DNA of 63,586 nt from Roseiflexus sp. (lineage in GTDB: Bacteria > Chloroflexota > Chloroflexia > Chloroflexales > Roseiflexaceae). A program made the translations under genes and the position numbers. Numbering within the stretch: the stretch's first letter is position 1; the number at the start of each line of letters is the position of its first letter. The notes beneath the pieces are model-generated. The model did no database searches, was not told where the DNA came from, and worked only from the letters and a program-made list of their open reading frames with translations. The stretch spans positions 1 to 63,586 of the forward strand of contig JANXAL010000105.1 in NCBI GenBank assembly GCA_025062325.1. Direction: 5' to 3'. Of this stretch, positions 40,882-49,976 are shown piece by piece.

Positions 40882-41795
40882 ACAAGCACCTCCCGGCGAC
40901 TCAGCAGATGTTGGGCGAACACCTCGCCAACCCGTCGCGCTGAGGCGGTCATGATGTCGAGATTGCCGGCATAAGGCGGGAGGAAATGTCCTGCTCCTTC
41001 GACCTCCAGCAGCACGGTCACGACCGGTTTGCGCCCCCACGGTGTGTCACGCATATCGAACACTGGCGGATTCTTCAGCCGGTAGCCGGGCACGTACTGC
41101 TGCACCTCGGCAACCATCGACTCAATGGATTCGCGCACCTGCGCCGGGTCGAAATCGCTCTCCGGGATGGCATAGACCGTGTTGCGCATCAGAATCGGCG
41201 GTTCTGCCGGGTTGAGGATGATGATCGCCTTCCCCTGTTGTGCGCCGCCGATGACTTCCAGACCGTGCGCCGTGGTGAAGGTGAACTCGTCGATATTTTG
41301 GCGGGTACCTGGTCCGGCGGAGCGGCTGGCGATGGTGCTGACAATTTCGGCATAGCGCACCGGCGTCACGCGGCTGACAGCGTAGACCAGCGGAATCGTC
41401 GCCTGACCGCCGCAAGTGATGAGGTTGACATTCAGCGCATCAAGGTGCTGCCTGAGATTGACCGGCGGGACCACGTAAGGTCCACGCGCGGCTGGCGTCA
41501 GGTCAATGGCGATCCTGCCAGTTTCGCGCAAGAGTTTCGCGTGACGCACATGCGCTCTGGCGCTGGTCGCATCAAAGACGATCTGGATCTCAGGATGCTC
41601 CAGCACAGCGTCGATGCCCTGTGCACTGGCTGCCACGCCGAGCGCGCGCGCACGCGCCAGACCTTCGGAGTGGGGATCGATTCCTGCCAGCAACGCCAGT
41701 TCCATCGAACCGGGGCAATCAAGGATTTTGTACATGAGGTCGGTTCCGATATTTCCGGAGCCGAGGATGGCAACTTTTATCGTTTCATCGCCCAT
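40878..41795 (-). CDS. dmpF: Acetaldehyde dehydrogenase (acylating)
   Basis: 305 residues. The Rossmann start is [19 protein letters not shown] and the catalytic cysteine is C128 in [14 protein letters not shown]. It oxidises acetaldehyde plus CoA to acetyl-CoA with NAD+, in a complex with the aldolase encoded directly downstream by an ATGA overlap. The pairing shows that the pathway yields acetaldehyde rather than succinic semialdehyde, so catechol or a simple phenol is the likely starting compound. Its start overlaps the IclR gene by 19 bases. Confidence 0.95.
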   Translation of the reverse strand: MGDETIKVAILGSGNIGTDLMYKILDCPGSMELALLAGIDPHSEGLARARALGVAASAQGIDAVLEHPEIQIVFDATSARAHVRHAKLLRETGRIAIDLTPAARGPYVVPPVNLRQHLDALNVNLITCGGQATIPLVYAVSRVTPVRYAEIVSTIASRSAGPGTRQNIDEFTFTTAHGLEVIGGAQQGKAIIILNPAEPPILMRNTVYAIPESDFDPAQVRESIESMVAEVQQYVPGYRLKNPPVFDMRDTPWGRKPVVTVLLEVEGAGHFLPPYAGNLDIMTASARRVGEVFAQHLLSRREVLV

Positions 41796-42553
41796 CGAGG
41801 CATTCCTCTGTGGTAGCCCAGGTTTTCGGAGACACGCTGAGCCGCCTCCACAATGATTGCAACATAGCTAGCGCGCTGCGCCTGGAAGCGATGTGTGGGC
41901 AACGAGATGCTCATCGCCGCAATCACGCGACCTTCAAAGTTGTAGATCGGCGCTGCAACGCAGCAGAGACCAATCGACACCTCTTCCTGATCGCAGGCAT
42001 AGCCGCGCTGCCGCACCAGTTCCAGTTCGCGCGCCAGGTCTTCCGGCGTGGTGATCGTATTGGGAGTGAAGGCGTGCATGCCCTGCTGCTCGAGAATCTG
42101 CGCGACCTCATTCCAGGGCGCGTGCGCGAGCAGCACCTTGCCGACGCCGCTGCAGTGCGCTGGCAACCGCGCGCCGACGCCCGACAGCGAGATGTGAACA
42201 GCGTGCGTTCCTTCAAGTTTTTCGATGTAGATCACCTGACCGCTCTCCAGCACCGCCAGGTGCATCGTCTCGCCCCAGCGCGCCACAACTTCTTCCATCA
42301 CCTGGCGCGCCTCGGCGCGAAACTCGGTGGTTTTGAGGAGCGTCTGCCCGAATTCGAGCAATCGCCATCCCAGCCGGTAGCGCCCCGGACCGGTGCGGCG
42401 CAATAACCCCTGCCCTGCCATGCTGCTCAACAACTCCGATGTACTCGATTTGGGCTGTTCGAGCGCACGTGCGATGTCGCCAACCGTCCATTCAGGGTGG
42501 GCTGGCGAGAAGAGGCTCAGAACCTCGACGGCTTTCTGGAGTGTTTGAAGCAT
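41777..42553 (-). CDS. IclR family transcriptional regulator
   Basis: 258 residues. An N-terminal winged helix ([40 protein letters not shown]) is followed by the IclR effector domain ([56 protein letters not shown]). It very probably controls the aromatic operon in which it lies, responding to a pathway compound. It is unusual in being inside the operon, same strand, overlapping the acetaldehyde dehydrogenase gene, so it should be made together with the enzymes. ATG 42553 is preceded by a poor ribosome site. Confidence 0.92.
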   Translation of the reverse strand: MLQTLQKAVEVLSLFSPAHPEWTVGDIARALEQPKSSTSELLSSMAGQGLLRRTGPGRYRLGWRLLEFGQTLLKTTEFRAEARQVMEEVVARWGETMHLAVLESGQVIYIEKLEGTHAVHISLSGVGARLPAHCSGVGKVLLAHAPWNEVAQILEQQGMHAFTPNTITTPEDLARELELVRQRGYACDQEEVSIGLCCVAAPIYNFEGRVIAAMSISLPTHRFQAQRASYVAIIVEAAQRVSENLGYHRGMPRWAMKR

Positions 42554-42576
42554 AGCGGGTGTACCTCGCCCTACAA

Positions 42577-42738
42577 TGGTGACGGTCACGCCTACCGGTA
42601 GCGCCAGCAGCGCCGCCAGCGCTGGGAATGCAGGCGGTGCTTGTCGTTCCTGCGCCACCCACGTGACTGTCACCTTAATTCGCGCCAACCACAACGCCTC
42701 TGCACCTGTCTCCCCTCTCCCGCAGTGCGGGAGAGGGG
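42577..42738. repeat. GTGACNGTCAC pair and a perfect GC-rich hairpin before iclR
   Basis: GTGACGGTCAC at 42579-42589 and GTGACTGTCAC at 42663-42673 bracket an 84-base unit. Next to it, 42712-42738 is a perfect hairpin, CCCCTCTCCCGCA, one base, TGCGGGAGAGGGG. The block lies in the 207-base gap between the dioxygenase and iclR genes, where it could separate an early oxygenase transcript from the rest, though that is speculation. Confidence 0.75.
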
Positions 42739-42760
42739 CAGGGGGTGAGGGCAAACTGAG

Positions 42761-43768
42761 TCAATTCGCACCGACCAACTCTTCCTCGGCGCGTTCCTGC
42801 GTTTCCTTCTGCACCGGCGGCGTGCCGTACATGAAGTACTCGGCGGGCAGCGGCGAACCGAACCAGATGATGCCCTTTGCCAGATTCGACTCGTGCCAGG
42901 TGATCGGCTTCCAGTCCGGATCGAAGATCAGATAGCCTGTGTCGCCGAACAGTTCGACGCGGTTGCCGCCCGGCTCGAAGACGTACATGAAGAGCGCCTG
43001 GCTGATGCCATGCTTGCCCGGTCCCGCCTCAATTGTAATGCCATAATCGGAGAAGACGTCGGCGATGTCCGACAGATGCTGCGGGATGCCGTACCAATAG
43101 CAGATGTGGTGGAGGCGTCCCCTGGCGCCAGCAGCGTCGCGCATGGTCGCAATTTCGTGGACGAGCGGGCTGACGCTGAGCCAGGCGCCCGCTTCGGAGC
43201 CGTCGTTCAGAATGATGTGCTCGCGCAGACGGAACCCCAGTTGATCCATCAGGAACTGCTTGTTGGGCGTGACGTTCTGGCACAACAGGTTTACATGGTC
43301 GAGCCGGCGCACCGGCACGCCACGCAGGGGTCGCTTCTGCGGACGGTTGAGCAGTTCGGTGCGCATTGTCTCGGGCGCCTGGTAGTACTCCACGTCCCAG
43401 AACAGTTCCATCAGGTGACCATCGGGCGTGGTGAACTGATAGGCGCGCCCATGCCCGTGGTCGCCGTCGATCCACCCGCGCCCCAGACCAACGGCTTCGA
43501 TTGCCTGCACGCGGCGCTCGAGCGCCTGCGGCGAGGTCGTGCGCCAGGCGACATGCCCCAAGCCCGGCTGATCCGCCTCGGTGACCTTCAGGCTGTGATG
43601 GTAGTAATCCTCATACGCGCGCAGATAGACTGATTTGCCGGATCGCTCGGTTTCTTCGAGACCAAGCAGTTCCTTGAAGAACCAGAGAGTATCGTTCAGT
43701 TTCGGCGTCAGGATTTCGACATGCGCCAGTTGCGCGACATCGAAGATTGGCTCTTTGTAGCCCGTCAT
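42761..43768 (-). CDS. Extradiol ring-cleavage dioxygenase (catechol 2,3-dioxygenase type)
   Basis: 335 residues made of two vicinal oxygen chelate modules. The iron ligands are expected at H158 ([11 protein letters not shown]), H220 or H221 ([10 protein letters not shown]) and E272 (GNRVELFGD), spaced as in type I extradiol enzymes. It should open catechol between C2 and C3 to 2-hydroxymuconic semialdehyde using Fe(II) and O2. The C-terminal 45 residues (after [15 protein letters not shown]) extend slightly beyond the usual fold. The gene follows the monooxygenase gene by 26 bases. Downstream enzymes point to catechol rather than homoprotocatechuate as substrate. Confidence 0.9.
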   Translation of the reverse strand: MTGYKEPIFDVAQLAHVEILTPKLNDTLWFFKELLGLEETERSGKSVYLRAYEDYYHHSLKVTEADQPGLGHVAWRTTSPQALERRVQAIEAVGLGRGWIDGDHGHGRAYQFTTPDGHLMELFWDVEYYQAPETMRTELLNRPQKRPLRGVPVRRLDHVNLLCQNVTPNKQFLMDQLGFRLREHIILNDGSEAGAWLSVSPLVHEIATMRDAAGARGRLHHICYWYGIPQHLSDIADVFSDYGITIEAGPGKHGISQALFMYVFEPGGNRVELFGDTGYLIFDPDWKPITWHESNLAKGIIWFGSPLPAEYFMYGTPPVQKETQERAEEELVGAN

Positions 43769-43794
43769 GGCTCATCCTCCTCCTTTGCAGGATT

Positions 43795-45360
43795 TTACTT
43801 GCCGTTGCCAAACCGTCGCAGGATGACATTCACATCATCAGGGTTGATCAGGTCGGGAACCGTCCAGCCGTCGAGGTCGTACTCGCTGAGACACTGATCG
43901 GCAAACCCTTTGTACCGGTCGGCGGCGCCGGTCGCCATCGCTGTCAGCAGCACCTCCAGGCGGATGTTCTCATGGTTGCCAGCGTAGTTGCGCTCATACA
44001 GTTCGTGGCGTCCGCCAAACTCAGAACCGATCGCGTCCCACAGCAGTTTCATCAGTTTGACGCGATCAAGCGACGAGTAGCCATTCGAGCCGCGCAGATA
44101 CTTGTCGAGATAGCCGCGGATTTCGGGAGTCTTGAAATCGACGGCGTGCGAATTGAGATAAATCAGCGCACTGGCGACATCGCTCTCGATCAGTTCCTTG
44201 ACGCGCGGGTACGCAACCGTCGCAAACACACGATATGCCAGCCCGTAATCCAGGTTTGGCAGCACTGCGCCATCATTCCAGGGGATCGGCGTGCGCGCCA
44301 TCGCATCGCTGATCGCCCAGAAGAGATTGCGCCAGGCAAGCACCTCGCCGACGCGCGCTTGCACGCCGCGGAACTCCTTCGCGCCTGTCGCCTCGACTGC
44401 CTTCAGGAACAGACCGGCAATGAAATCGAGTTTGACCGCCATGCGGGTGCAGCCGTGGAATGTAAAGCGTGGAATGAAGCCGGACAGCGGGAAGAAGGCG
44501 TTAACCTTCTCAACATCGCCGTACACGAAGACGTTCTCCCAGGGGATCAGCACCTGGTCGAAGATCATGACCGAGTCATTCTCGTCGAGGCGGCTCGAGA
44601 GCGGATAATCGAAGGGGCTGCCCATAACCTCCGCCGCCATCTCATACGACGGGCGGGCGATCAGTTTGACGCCGGGAGCGTCCATCGGCACGATGAAGAT
44701 CAGAGCAAACTCTTTGCTCCTGATCGGCAGCGGACCGTAGTGCGCAATAAAGTTGTAGTGCGTCAGCGCCGATCCCGTGGCGACGACCTTCGCGCCGCTG
44801 ACGATCAGACCGGCGTCGGTCTCGCGCTCGACGTGCATGTACACATCGCGGATTTCGTCCGGGGGGCGATTGCGATCAATCGGCGGATTGACAATTGCGT
44901 GGTTGAAGAAGAGCACCCGCTCCTGCGATTCGCGGTACCAGCGCCGCGCATTCTCCTGGTAGGGAGTGTAAAACTCCGCATTTGCGCCAAGCGTTGCCAG
45001 GAAGGCGGCTTTGTAATCGGGACTGCGCCCCAGCCAGCCATAGGTCAACCGCGCCCACTCGGCAATCGCATCGCGGGCGCCGACCAGGTCGTCCACACTG
45101 CGCGACGCACGGAAGAACTTGTGGGTGAAACCGCCGTTGCCAGTATCGGTGGGGCAGGTCAATACCGGTTGCTTCTGAGGGTCGTGCAGGGCATCGTAGA
45201 GGCGGGCAACCATACGGGCGGCGTTGCGGAACGCCGGGTGGGTGGTGATGTCCTTGACGCGCTCGCCATAAATCCAGATTTCACGCCCATCACGCAGACT
45301 CTCCAGGTACTCCTCGCCAGTGAGGGGCACGGTCGTTTTTGTCGCAGTCTCAACGGTCAT
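43795..45360 (-). CDS. hpaB: 4-hydroxyphenylacetate 3-monooxygenase family oxygenase (HpaB type)
   Basis: 521 residues of the HpaB/PheA1 flavin-dependent oxygenase family, acyl-CoA dehydrogenase-like in fold. [20 protein letters not shown] at the N-terminus, [32 protein letters not shown] and [14 protein letters not shown] are characteristic. It uses reduced flavin from HpaC plus O2 to hydroxylate a phenol ortho to its hydroxyl group; with the pathway genes present, phenol to catechol is the simplest reading. It is the first gene of the meta-cleavage operon, with GGGAGGT before the ATG. Confidence 0.92.
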   Translation of the reverse strand: MTVETATKTTVPLTGEEYLESLRDGREIWIYGERVKDITTHPAFRNAARMVARLYDALHDPQKQPVLTCPTDTGNGGFTHKFFRASRSVDDLVGARDAIAEWARLTYGWLGRSPDYKAAFLATLGANAEFYTPYQENARRWYRESQERVLFFNHAIVNPPIDRNRPPDEIRDVYMHVERETDAGLIVSGAKVVATGSALTHYNFIAHYGPLPIRSKEFALIFIVPMDAPGVKLIARPSYEMAAEVMGSPFDYPLSSRLDENDSVMIFDQVLIPWENVFVYGDVEKVNAFFPLSGFIPRFTFHGCTRMAVKLDFIAGLFLKAVEATGAKEFRGVQARVGEVLAWRNLFWAISDAMARTPIPWNDGAVLPNLDYGLAYRVFATVAYPRVKELIESDVASALIYLNSHAVDFKTPEIRGYLDKYLRGSNGYSSLDRVKLMKLLWDAIGSEFGGRHELYERNYAGNHENIRLEVLLTAMATGAADRYKGFADQCLSEYDLDGWTVPDLINPDDVNVILRRFGNGK

Positions 45361-45615
45361 TCGTTGACCTCCCTTTGCTTCGTACTATCGCCATTGATGC
45401 CGTTCAGAGGAAACGCCTGCCATAGCCGCCTGCCGCGCGGCTCCGTGTCACCTCCTTACTTTTCCCGCCTGTTACGAACTGCAGCGTGCGGAGACGATTG
45501 GTTGAAATAGCGTTGTTGCGATGGCTTAAGACTACCACCGATCCCACAGAACTTCCAGACCGATATTCGGCATAGCCGAACGGCGTCTTGATTGGTCGAA
45601 TGAGTCAATATGCAG

Positions 45616-45644
45616 TTGCAATTGTAGTACGTTTGCTCTACAAT
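45616..45644 (+). promoter_or_regulatory. Promoter overlapped by an inverted repeat (probable operator)
   Basis: TTGCAA (45616-45621) and TACAAT (45639-45644), 17 bases apart, form a good promoter for the genes at 45682. The inverted repeat ATTGTAG, ten bases, CTACAAT (45621-45644) covers the spacer and -10 box and is placed for repression. A second palindrome, GTCAC, GAT, GTGAC, lies at 45653-45665 near the start of transcription. Confidence 0.65.
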
Positions 45645-45681
45645 GGGGCATAGTCACGATGTGACAGGAAAGGTTCACTCG

Positions 45682-45831
45682 ATGCCACTCCAGATTGACA
45701 TCCCGCACGATGAAATCGCCGCCTTCTGCCAGCGCTGGCGGATCAAAGAACTGTCGATCTTCGGCTCGGCGCTGCGGGACGACTTTCGCCCCAACAGCGA
45801 CGTGGACGTGTTGGTGGTATGTGATGAGTGA
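45682..45831 (+). CDS. Truncated MNT-type nucleotidyltransferase domain protein
   Basis: 49 residues. The last part, [22 protein letters not shown], carries the GS...DxD catalytic signature of minimal nucleotidyltransferases. The protein stops five residues later, after VVCDE, whereas normal MNT proteins continue for another 40-50 residues (helical bundle plus third acid). It is therefore a truncated or decayed antitoxin-type gene. Its last codons overlap the ATG of the NurA gene by eight bases, so it may now mainly deliver ribosomes to nurA. Start at ATG 45682 ([12 protein letters not shown]). Confidence 0.65.
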   Translation: MPLQIDIPHDEIAAFCQRWRIKELSIFGSALRDDFRPNSDVDVLVVCDE

Positions 45832-46918
45832 GTCTTTGCTCACCACTGCCGATCTCCCGGCTTCCATCCTGAGCGCGATCAACGTCTGCGCCGAGGCATG
45901 CCGCGCCGCTCTGGTGCAGCTCGAAGGCGACCGTGACCGCCTGCGCGATGCGCTGGCGCGCCGCATCCACCCCGCGCCCGACGGTCCTGTGCGGCGGTTG
46001 TGCGCCGTCGATGGTGCGCACGCCACGGTGCCTGCCGCTGGCGCCACGTTTACCGCGATTGCGGCGGTTGCAGTCGAGGATGCAGAGTTGACCGACCAGG
46101 ATGTGCTGGTGCAGTTGATGCCGCCAGTCGAGGAACTGGAGACGATCATCAGCGGCGTGCGCACGGTGATGGAACTGCGCCTGCTGGCGAAGCGCATTCG
46201 CTCAACAAGCAGCGGGTTATTCGTGCTCGATGGGTCGTTCTATTCGGTGCTGCTGGAGATCAACCGCCTGCTGGTGCGCCATGCGCAGGATGCGCGCAGC
46301 GGACGGATGGCAGCGTGGTGGAAGCCATTCGACGAGATGCTCGAATCCTTCTTTGCTGGCGAGGACTGGCGGCTGGTCCTCTCTTCGCGGCGGGTGATTG
46401 CCCATCCCAAACTGGCGACCGCCGCCGACGATGTAGCGCAACTCGCGCCGCACCTGTCGGGCACGGTGACCGACCGGACGTTGTGGAGCACGGTACTGGA
46501 ACCGGGGGAATATTCGTTGCCTGCGCCGCTCATCCGCCGCGACCGCCCTCATTTGCTGACCGGGTACCGCTCGCCGCGCCTGAAGGATTTCGGCGAACGC
46601 CGGGCTGCCATCGAGAAGGGGTATGGTCAGCTGTATGTCATCTACTACCGCCCTGATGCGGCCGCACCGGCTTACCGCCTCGAGCTGCCCTCCGCCCTGA
46701 TTGCGCGTGAGCCGCTCGGCGCAGTGCTGGCGACCTTTCGGGCGGCATTGCGCATTGGCGCAATTCAGGAACCATTGCCGCAGTTTCTGGCTGACGCGAT
46801 CTGCCGTCAGACCGGGCGCGCGCTCGAAGCCACCGCCGAAGGCGCCCGCACCGCCCTGCAGAACGAATTTGGTCTGAACCTAGTGCAACGCTATCTGGGA
46901 CCATATCGGACGAAGTGA
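45824..46918 (+). CDS. NurA domain nuclease-family protein
   Basis: 364 residues. The NurA pattern is visible: [19 protein letters not shown] with the first acidic site, [19 protein letters not shown] with the second, and a C-terminal [20 protein letters not shown] followed by LADAICR. NurA is an RNase H-like 5'-3' nuclease that works with the hexameric HerA ATPase in end resection or defence. No HerA gene is in this window. The start at ATG 45824 overlaps the truncated nucleotidyltransferase gene. It is controlled by the promoter at 45616. Confidence 0.8.
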   Translation: MSESLLTTADLPASILSAINVCAEACRAALVQLEGDRDRLRDALARRIHPAPDGPVRRLCAVDGAHATVPAAGATFTAIAAVAVEDAELTDQDVLVQLMPPVEELETIISGVRTVMELRLLAKRIRSTSSGLFVLDGSFYSVLLEINRLLVRHAQDARSGRMAAWWKPFDEMLESFFAGEDWRLVLSSRRVIAHPKLATAADDVAQLAPHLSGTVTDRTLWSTVLEPGEYSLPAPLIRRDRPHLLTGYRSPRLKDFGERRAAIEKGYGQLYVIYYRPDAAAPAYRLELPSALIAREPLGAVLATFRAALRIGAIQEPLPQFLADAICRQTGRALEATAEGARTALQNEFGLNLVQRYLGPYRTK

Positions 46919-46933
46919 TCGATATCTGGCGAC

Positions 46934-47236
46934 CTATCGACTATTTTCTGGATAAACATGCATTCCGTCGCGCTGCGCCGCCTGCCAGCGTTCGCGGTCG
47001 AACGTCGCCAGAGCGACCGGTTCTGCTAACGCTTTCCGTCACGTCAGTGCAGCGGCAAGATGCACCGCATTATACGTCCGAAGGTGATATCGACGTGTGA
47101 GTGAGATGGCACGTTCTACCATTTCTGTTGAAATCAGCAGAACATTGATGAGTGACCAGTCGTTCTCGAAATCTTTCCAGGACAGCGCTGCTTCGTACGC
47201 CCAGCGTGGATATCGAAGCGCCGGATACGCGGGCAT
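46934..47236 (-). pseudogene. PIN-domain (VapC-like) toxin remnant
   Basis: The minus strand reads LTRRYHLRTYNAVHLAAALT, a TGA stop at 47039-47041, and then continues in the same frame as RKALAEPVALATFDRERWQA followed by AQRDGMHVYPE. The two parts together are a normal PIN C-terminus (YDAVHLA... FDR... Y P). The N-terminal half with the first acidic residues is missing. The break lies close to the dispersed repeat at 47249, which may have removed it. Confidence 0.75.
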
Positions 47237-47248
47237 AGAAATACATCC

Positions 47249-47355
47249 GGCAAACCCGTGCCGCCAAGCTGCGCGTCCTTTGAGCTATTCGCTCAGAACG
47301 TGGAAGCTCCAGAGGGGCTTTTATGATCTCAGCAAGGACTTCAGCCCGCAGCGCT
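47249..47355. repeat. Dispersed repeat, copy B
   Basis: Related to 11105-11225 through AAACCYGYGCCGCCARG near the start and GATCTCAGCAAG near the end. It abuts the lost N-terminal end of the PIN remnant. Confidence 0.5.
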
Positions 47356-47747
47356 CAGGAATATCGGACTATTTTCTCCTCACATTGCCTGCGCGCCCAA
47401 TCGGACATTATGCCTGCCTGTGCGGGCTACACCGGATTTATTTCTCACATGAGAGCGAGACGCCCGCACTTCCAGGGGAAGCGTAAATAGATCCGTGGAC
47501 CACTGAAACGTCACGTCAGACGTCACCCCTCTCTCCGCGTGCGGGGAGAGGGATTGCTCACGAGTGTAGCGTTTTTGGGAGCAATGGATGTCTTCCACAT
47601 CCTGACGCTCTTGGTCCCCTCATCCCGCTGCCCCCTGCTCCCATCCCCCTACGCCCCCCGCATGCGGGGGTTTGGGGGGGAGAAGGGGGAGGCGGGACGT
47701 CCTGTTGTCTGAAGCGGGCGAGGCAACGTAAGGGCTTACCGAAAAAT
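47356..47747. other. Repeat-rich intergenic region after oppF
   Basis: No gene was found. The region holds an imperfect hairpin CCTCTCTCCGC, GT, GCGGGGAGAGG (47528-47551), a perfect 16-base palindrome CCCCCGCATGCGGGGG (47655-47670), and runs of C and G. These resemble the GC-rich hairpins at 42712-42738 and near 35357. Confidence 0.55.
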
Positions 47748-48893
47748 CTACACCTGTGAGGAGAGGGATTGGGGGTGAGGGATCTGCGTCGCTGCCGTTG
47801 TCGTCGCCGAAACAGACGCCTGGCGCCGGGGGAGTTCGATGAGCGGGATTTCGTTCAGCGGAGTGATTCCCTGCAACTGCAGCTTTTCGGCGAAATGGCA
47901 GGCGACCCAGTGCTCACCCCCGATGTCACGCAGCGGCGGTCGTTCGACCTTGCAGATCTCCTCGGCATAGCGGCAGCGCGGATGAAAGTAGCACCCGGAG
48001 GGCGGGTTCGCCGGGCTGGGCACGTCGCCGGGGAGTTTGATCGGTCGCGTGCGCTTACGCGGGTCGGGCTTCGGAATAGCAGCCAGCAGCGCCTCCGTAT
48101 ATGGATGTTTGGGATGATAGTAGAGCTGTTCGGTGCGCGCCATTTCAACAATATAACCAACGTACATCACCGCCACGCGATCCGAGATGTGTTCAACGAC
48201 GCTCAAATCGTGAGCGATGAAGAGGTAGGTCAGGTTGTACTTCTCCTGCAAATCTTCAAGGAGATTAAGCACTTGCGCCTGGATCGACACATCGAGCGCT
48301 GATACCGGCTCGTCACAGACGATCAATTTTGGGTTGAGCGCCAGCGCGCGCGCAATGCCGATACGCTGCCGCTGCCCGCCGGAAAAGGCGTGTGGGTAGC
48401 GCGTCATATTCTCGGGCCGGATGCCAACTTCCTGGAGCAACTCAGCCACGCGATCTTTGAGCTTCTGACCAGAAGCGACCTTCTGGATTTCGAGCGGTTC
48501 GCCGACGATCTGCCCGACCGTCAGACGCGGGTTGAGCGACGAGAAGGGGTCCTGGAAGATGATCTGCATATTCGGGCGCACCCGCTTGAGTTGCGCGCGG
48601 TTGAGTTTTGCCAGGTCCACCTTGCCGATATTCGGATCGTCGAAAATGATCTCGCCCGCAGTCGGATCGAGGAGGCGAAGGATCGTGCGCCCGGTCGTGC
48701 TTTTGCCGCACCCCGACTCACCGACAAGGCCAAGAGTCTCACCCTTCTTGATATAGAAATCGATGCCATCAACGGCTTTGACATACCCGGTCACGCGCCG
48801 CAGGAAACCGCTCTGGATCGGGAAATGCTTCTTCAAGCCCCGGACCTCGAGCAAAATCTCGCCTGATGCGCCATTCTTCTGTGCGGTATCCAT
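47748..48893 (-). CDS. oppF: Oligopeptide-type ABC transporter ATPase OppF
   Basis: 381 residues. Walker A is GESGCGKST (58-66), the signature is [15 protein letters not shown], and Walker B is [12 protein letters not shown]. The C-terminal oligopeptide-transporter extension includes [19 protein letters not shown] and WVACH, a four-cysteine set that in related Dpp/Opp ATPases holds an iron-sulfur cluster. It powers import together with OppD. The tail after the last cysteine (about 40 residues) is unusually long. It is the last gene of the importer operon. Confidence 0.93.
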   Translation of the reverse strand: MDTAQKNGASGEILLEVRGLKKHFPIQSGFLRRVTGYVKAVDGIDFYIKKGETLGLVGESGCGKSTTGRTILRLLDPTAGEIIFDDPNIGKVDLAKLNRAQLKRVRPNMQIIFQDPFSSLNPRLTVGQIVGEPLEIQKVASGQKLKDRVAELLQEVGIRPENMTRYPHAFSGGQRQRIGIARALALNPKLIVCDEPVSALDVSIQAQVLNLLEDLQEKYNLTYLFIAHDLSVVEHISDRVAVMYVGYIVEMARTEQLYYHPKHPYTEALLAAIPKPDPRKRTRPIKLPGDVPSPANPPSGCYFHPRCRYAEEICKVERPPLRDIGGEHWVACHFAEKLQLQGITPLNEIPLIELPRRQASVSATTTAATQIPHPQSLSSQV

Positions 48894-48902
48894 AGCGCTC
48901 CT

Positions 48903-49952
48903 CTACGTATACAGATGACAGCGAACCGTATGCGTGCGCGATCCAGCCACAAAAACCTCATCCGGCATCACCGCATCGCATAGACCGGGGATAGCCGCCG
49001 GGCAGCGCGGATGGAACGGGCAGCCAGGCACGGTTGAATACGGGTCGGGCACTGTTCCCTTGATCGACTCGAGTTTCTGACCGCGAGCGACGCCAAGGCG
49101 CGGGATTGAGCGCAGCAGCGAGATCGTATATGGGTGCTTCGGATCGTAGAAGATGTCATCGACAGCCGCACGTTCGATGATCCGTCCCAAATACATGACT
49201 GCGACTTCATCGCACATCTGCGCCACTACCCCCATATTATGGGTGATGAACATGATCGAAGTGCCGATCTCGTGCTGCAATTCGCGCATCAAATCCAGGA
49301 TCTGCGCTTCGGTCGTCACATCGAGCGCTGTCGTCGGCTCATCGGCAATCAGCAGCGTTGGCGTACAGGAGAGCGCCATGGCGATCATCGCGCGCTGACG
49401 CATCCCGCCAGACAGTTGATGCGGATAACTGTCGGCAATGCGTTCCGGGTTCGGCATGCCGACCTTGCGCAGAATATCGACGGCGCGGCGGCGCGCTTCG
49501 GCTTTATCCTGGGTCTGGTGCAGCAAAATGGCTTCTTCAATCTGATAACCGACGGTGTAGCAGGGGTTGAGCGAGGTCATTGGCTCCTGGAAGATCATCG
49601 AAATGTGGTTGCCGCGGATCTTGCGCATCTCGGGGCCATTTTTATCGAGTTGGACAATATCAATCTCTTCACCGGCATTAAACTCGCGGAACAGGATGCG
49701 TCCACCCTCGATGCGCCCAGGGGTCAACCGCATGATCGCCAGCCCGGTCTGACTCTTGCCGCACCCCGATTCGCCGACCACGCCGATCACCTTGCCGCGC
49801 GGAATATTGAACGACACCCCGTTCAATGCGCGTACAACGCCGAGCGTGGTGTAAAAACTGAGCTTCAGATCTTCAACGCGTATCACATCGTCTTCACTGA
49901 CAACCCGGGCGCCGGTCGTCGCTGTCGCCGTCCCTATCGCTCCATTCGCCAT
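48903..49952 (-). CDS. oppD: Oligopeptide-type ABC transporter ATPase OppD
   Basis: 349 residues. Walker A is GESGCGKS near residue 60, the signature is [15 protein letters not shown], Walker B is [12 protein letters not shown], and the C-terminal Cys region is [17 protein letters not shown] and VRCH. The N-terminus has about 20 extra Ala/Thr-rich residues before the ABC domain. With OppF it forms the ATPase pair of the importer. It lies between oppC (24 bases) and oppF (9 bases) on the same strand. Confidence 0.94.
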   Translation of the reverse strand: MANGAIGTATATTGARVVSEDDVIRVEDLKLSFYTTLGVVRALNGVSFNIPRGKVIGVVGESGCGKSQTGLAIMRLTPGRIEGGRILFREFNAGEEIDIVQLDKNGPEMRKIRGNHISMIFQEPMTSLNPCYTVGYQIEEAILLHQTQDKAEARRRAVDILRKVGMPNPERIADSYPHQLSGGMRQRAMIAMALSCTPTLLIADEPTTALDVTTEAQILDLMRELQHEIGTSIMFITHNMGVVAQMCDEVAVMYLGRIIERAAVDDIFYDPKHPYTISLLRSIPRLGVARGQKLESIKGTVPDPYSTVPGCPFHPRCPAAIPGLCDAVMPDEVFVAGSRTHTVRCHLYT

Positions 49953-49976
49953 GGAAACACTCCTTCGCTTCTGCGT

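Noticed and set aside
43747-45510. Long plus-strand open frame opposite hpaB
   Set aside because: Mirror frame of a gene with strong family motifs; the composition is not protein-like.
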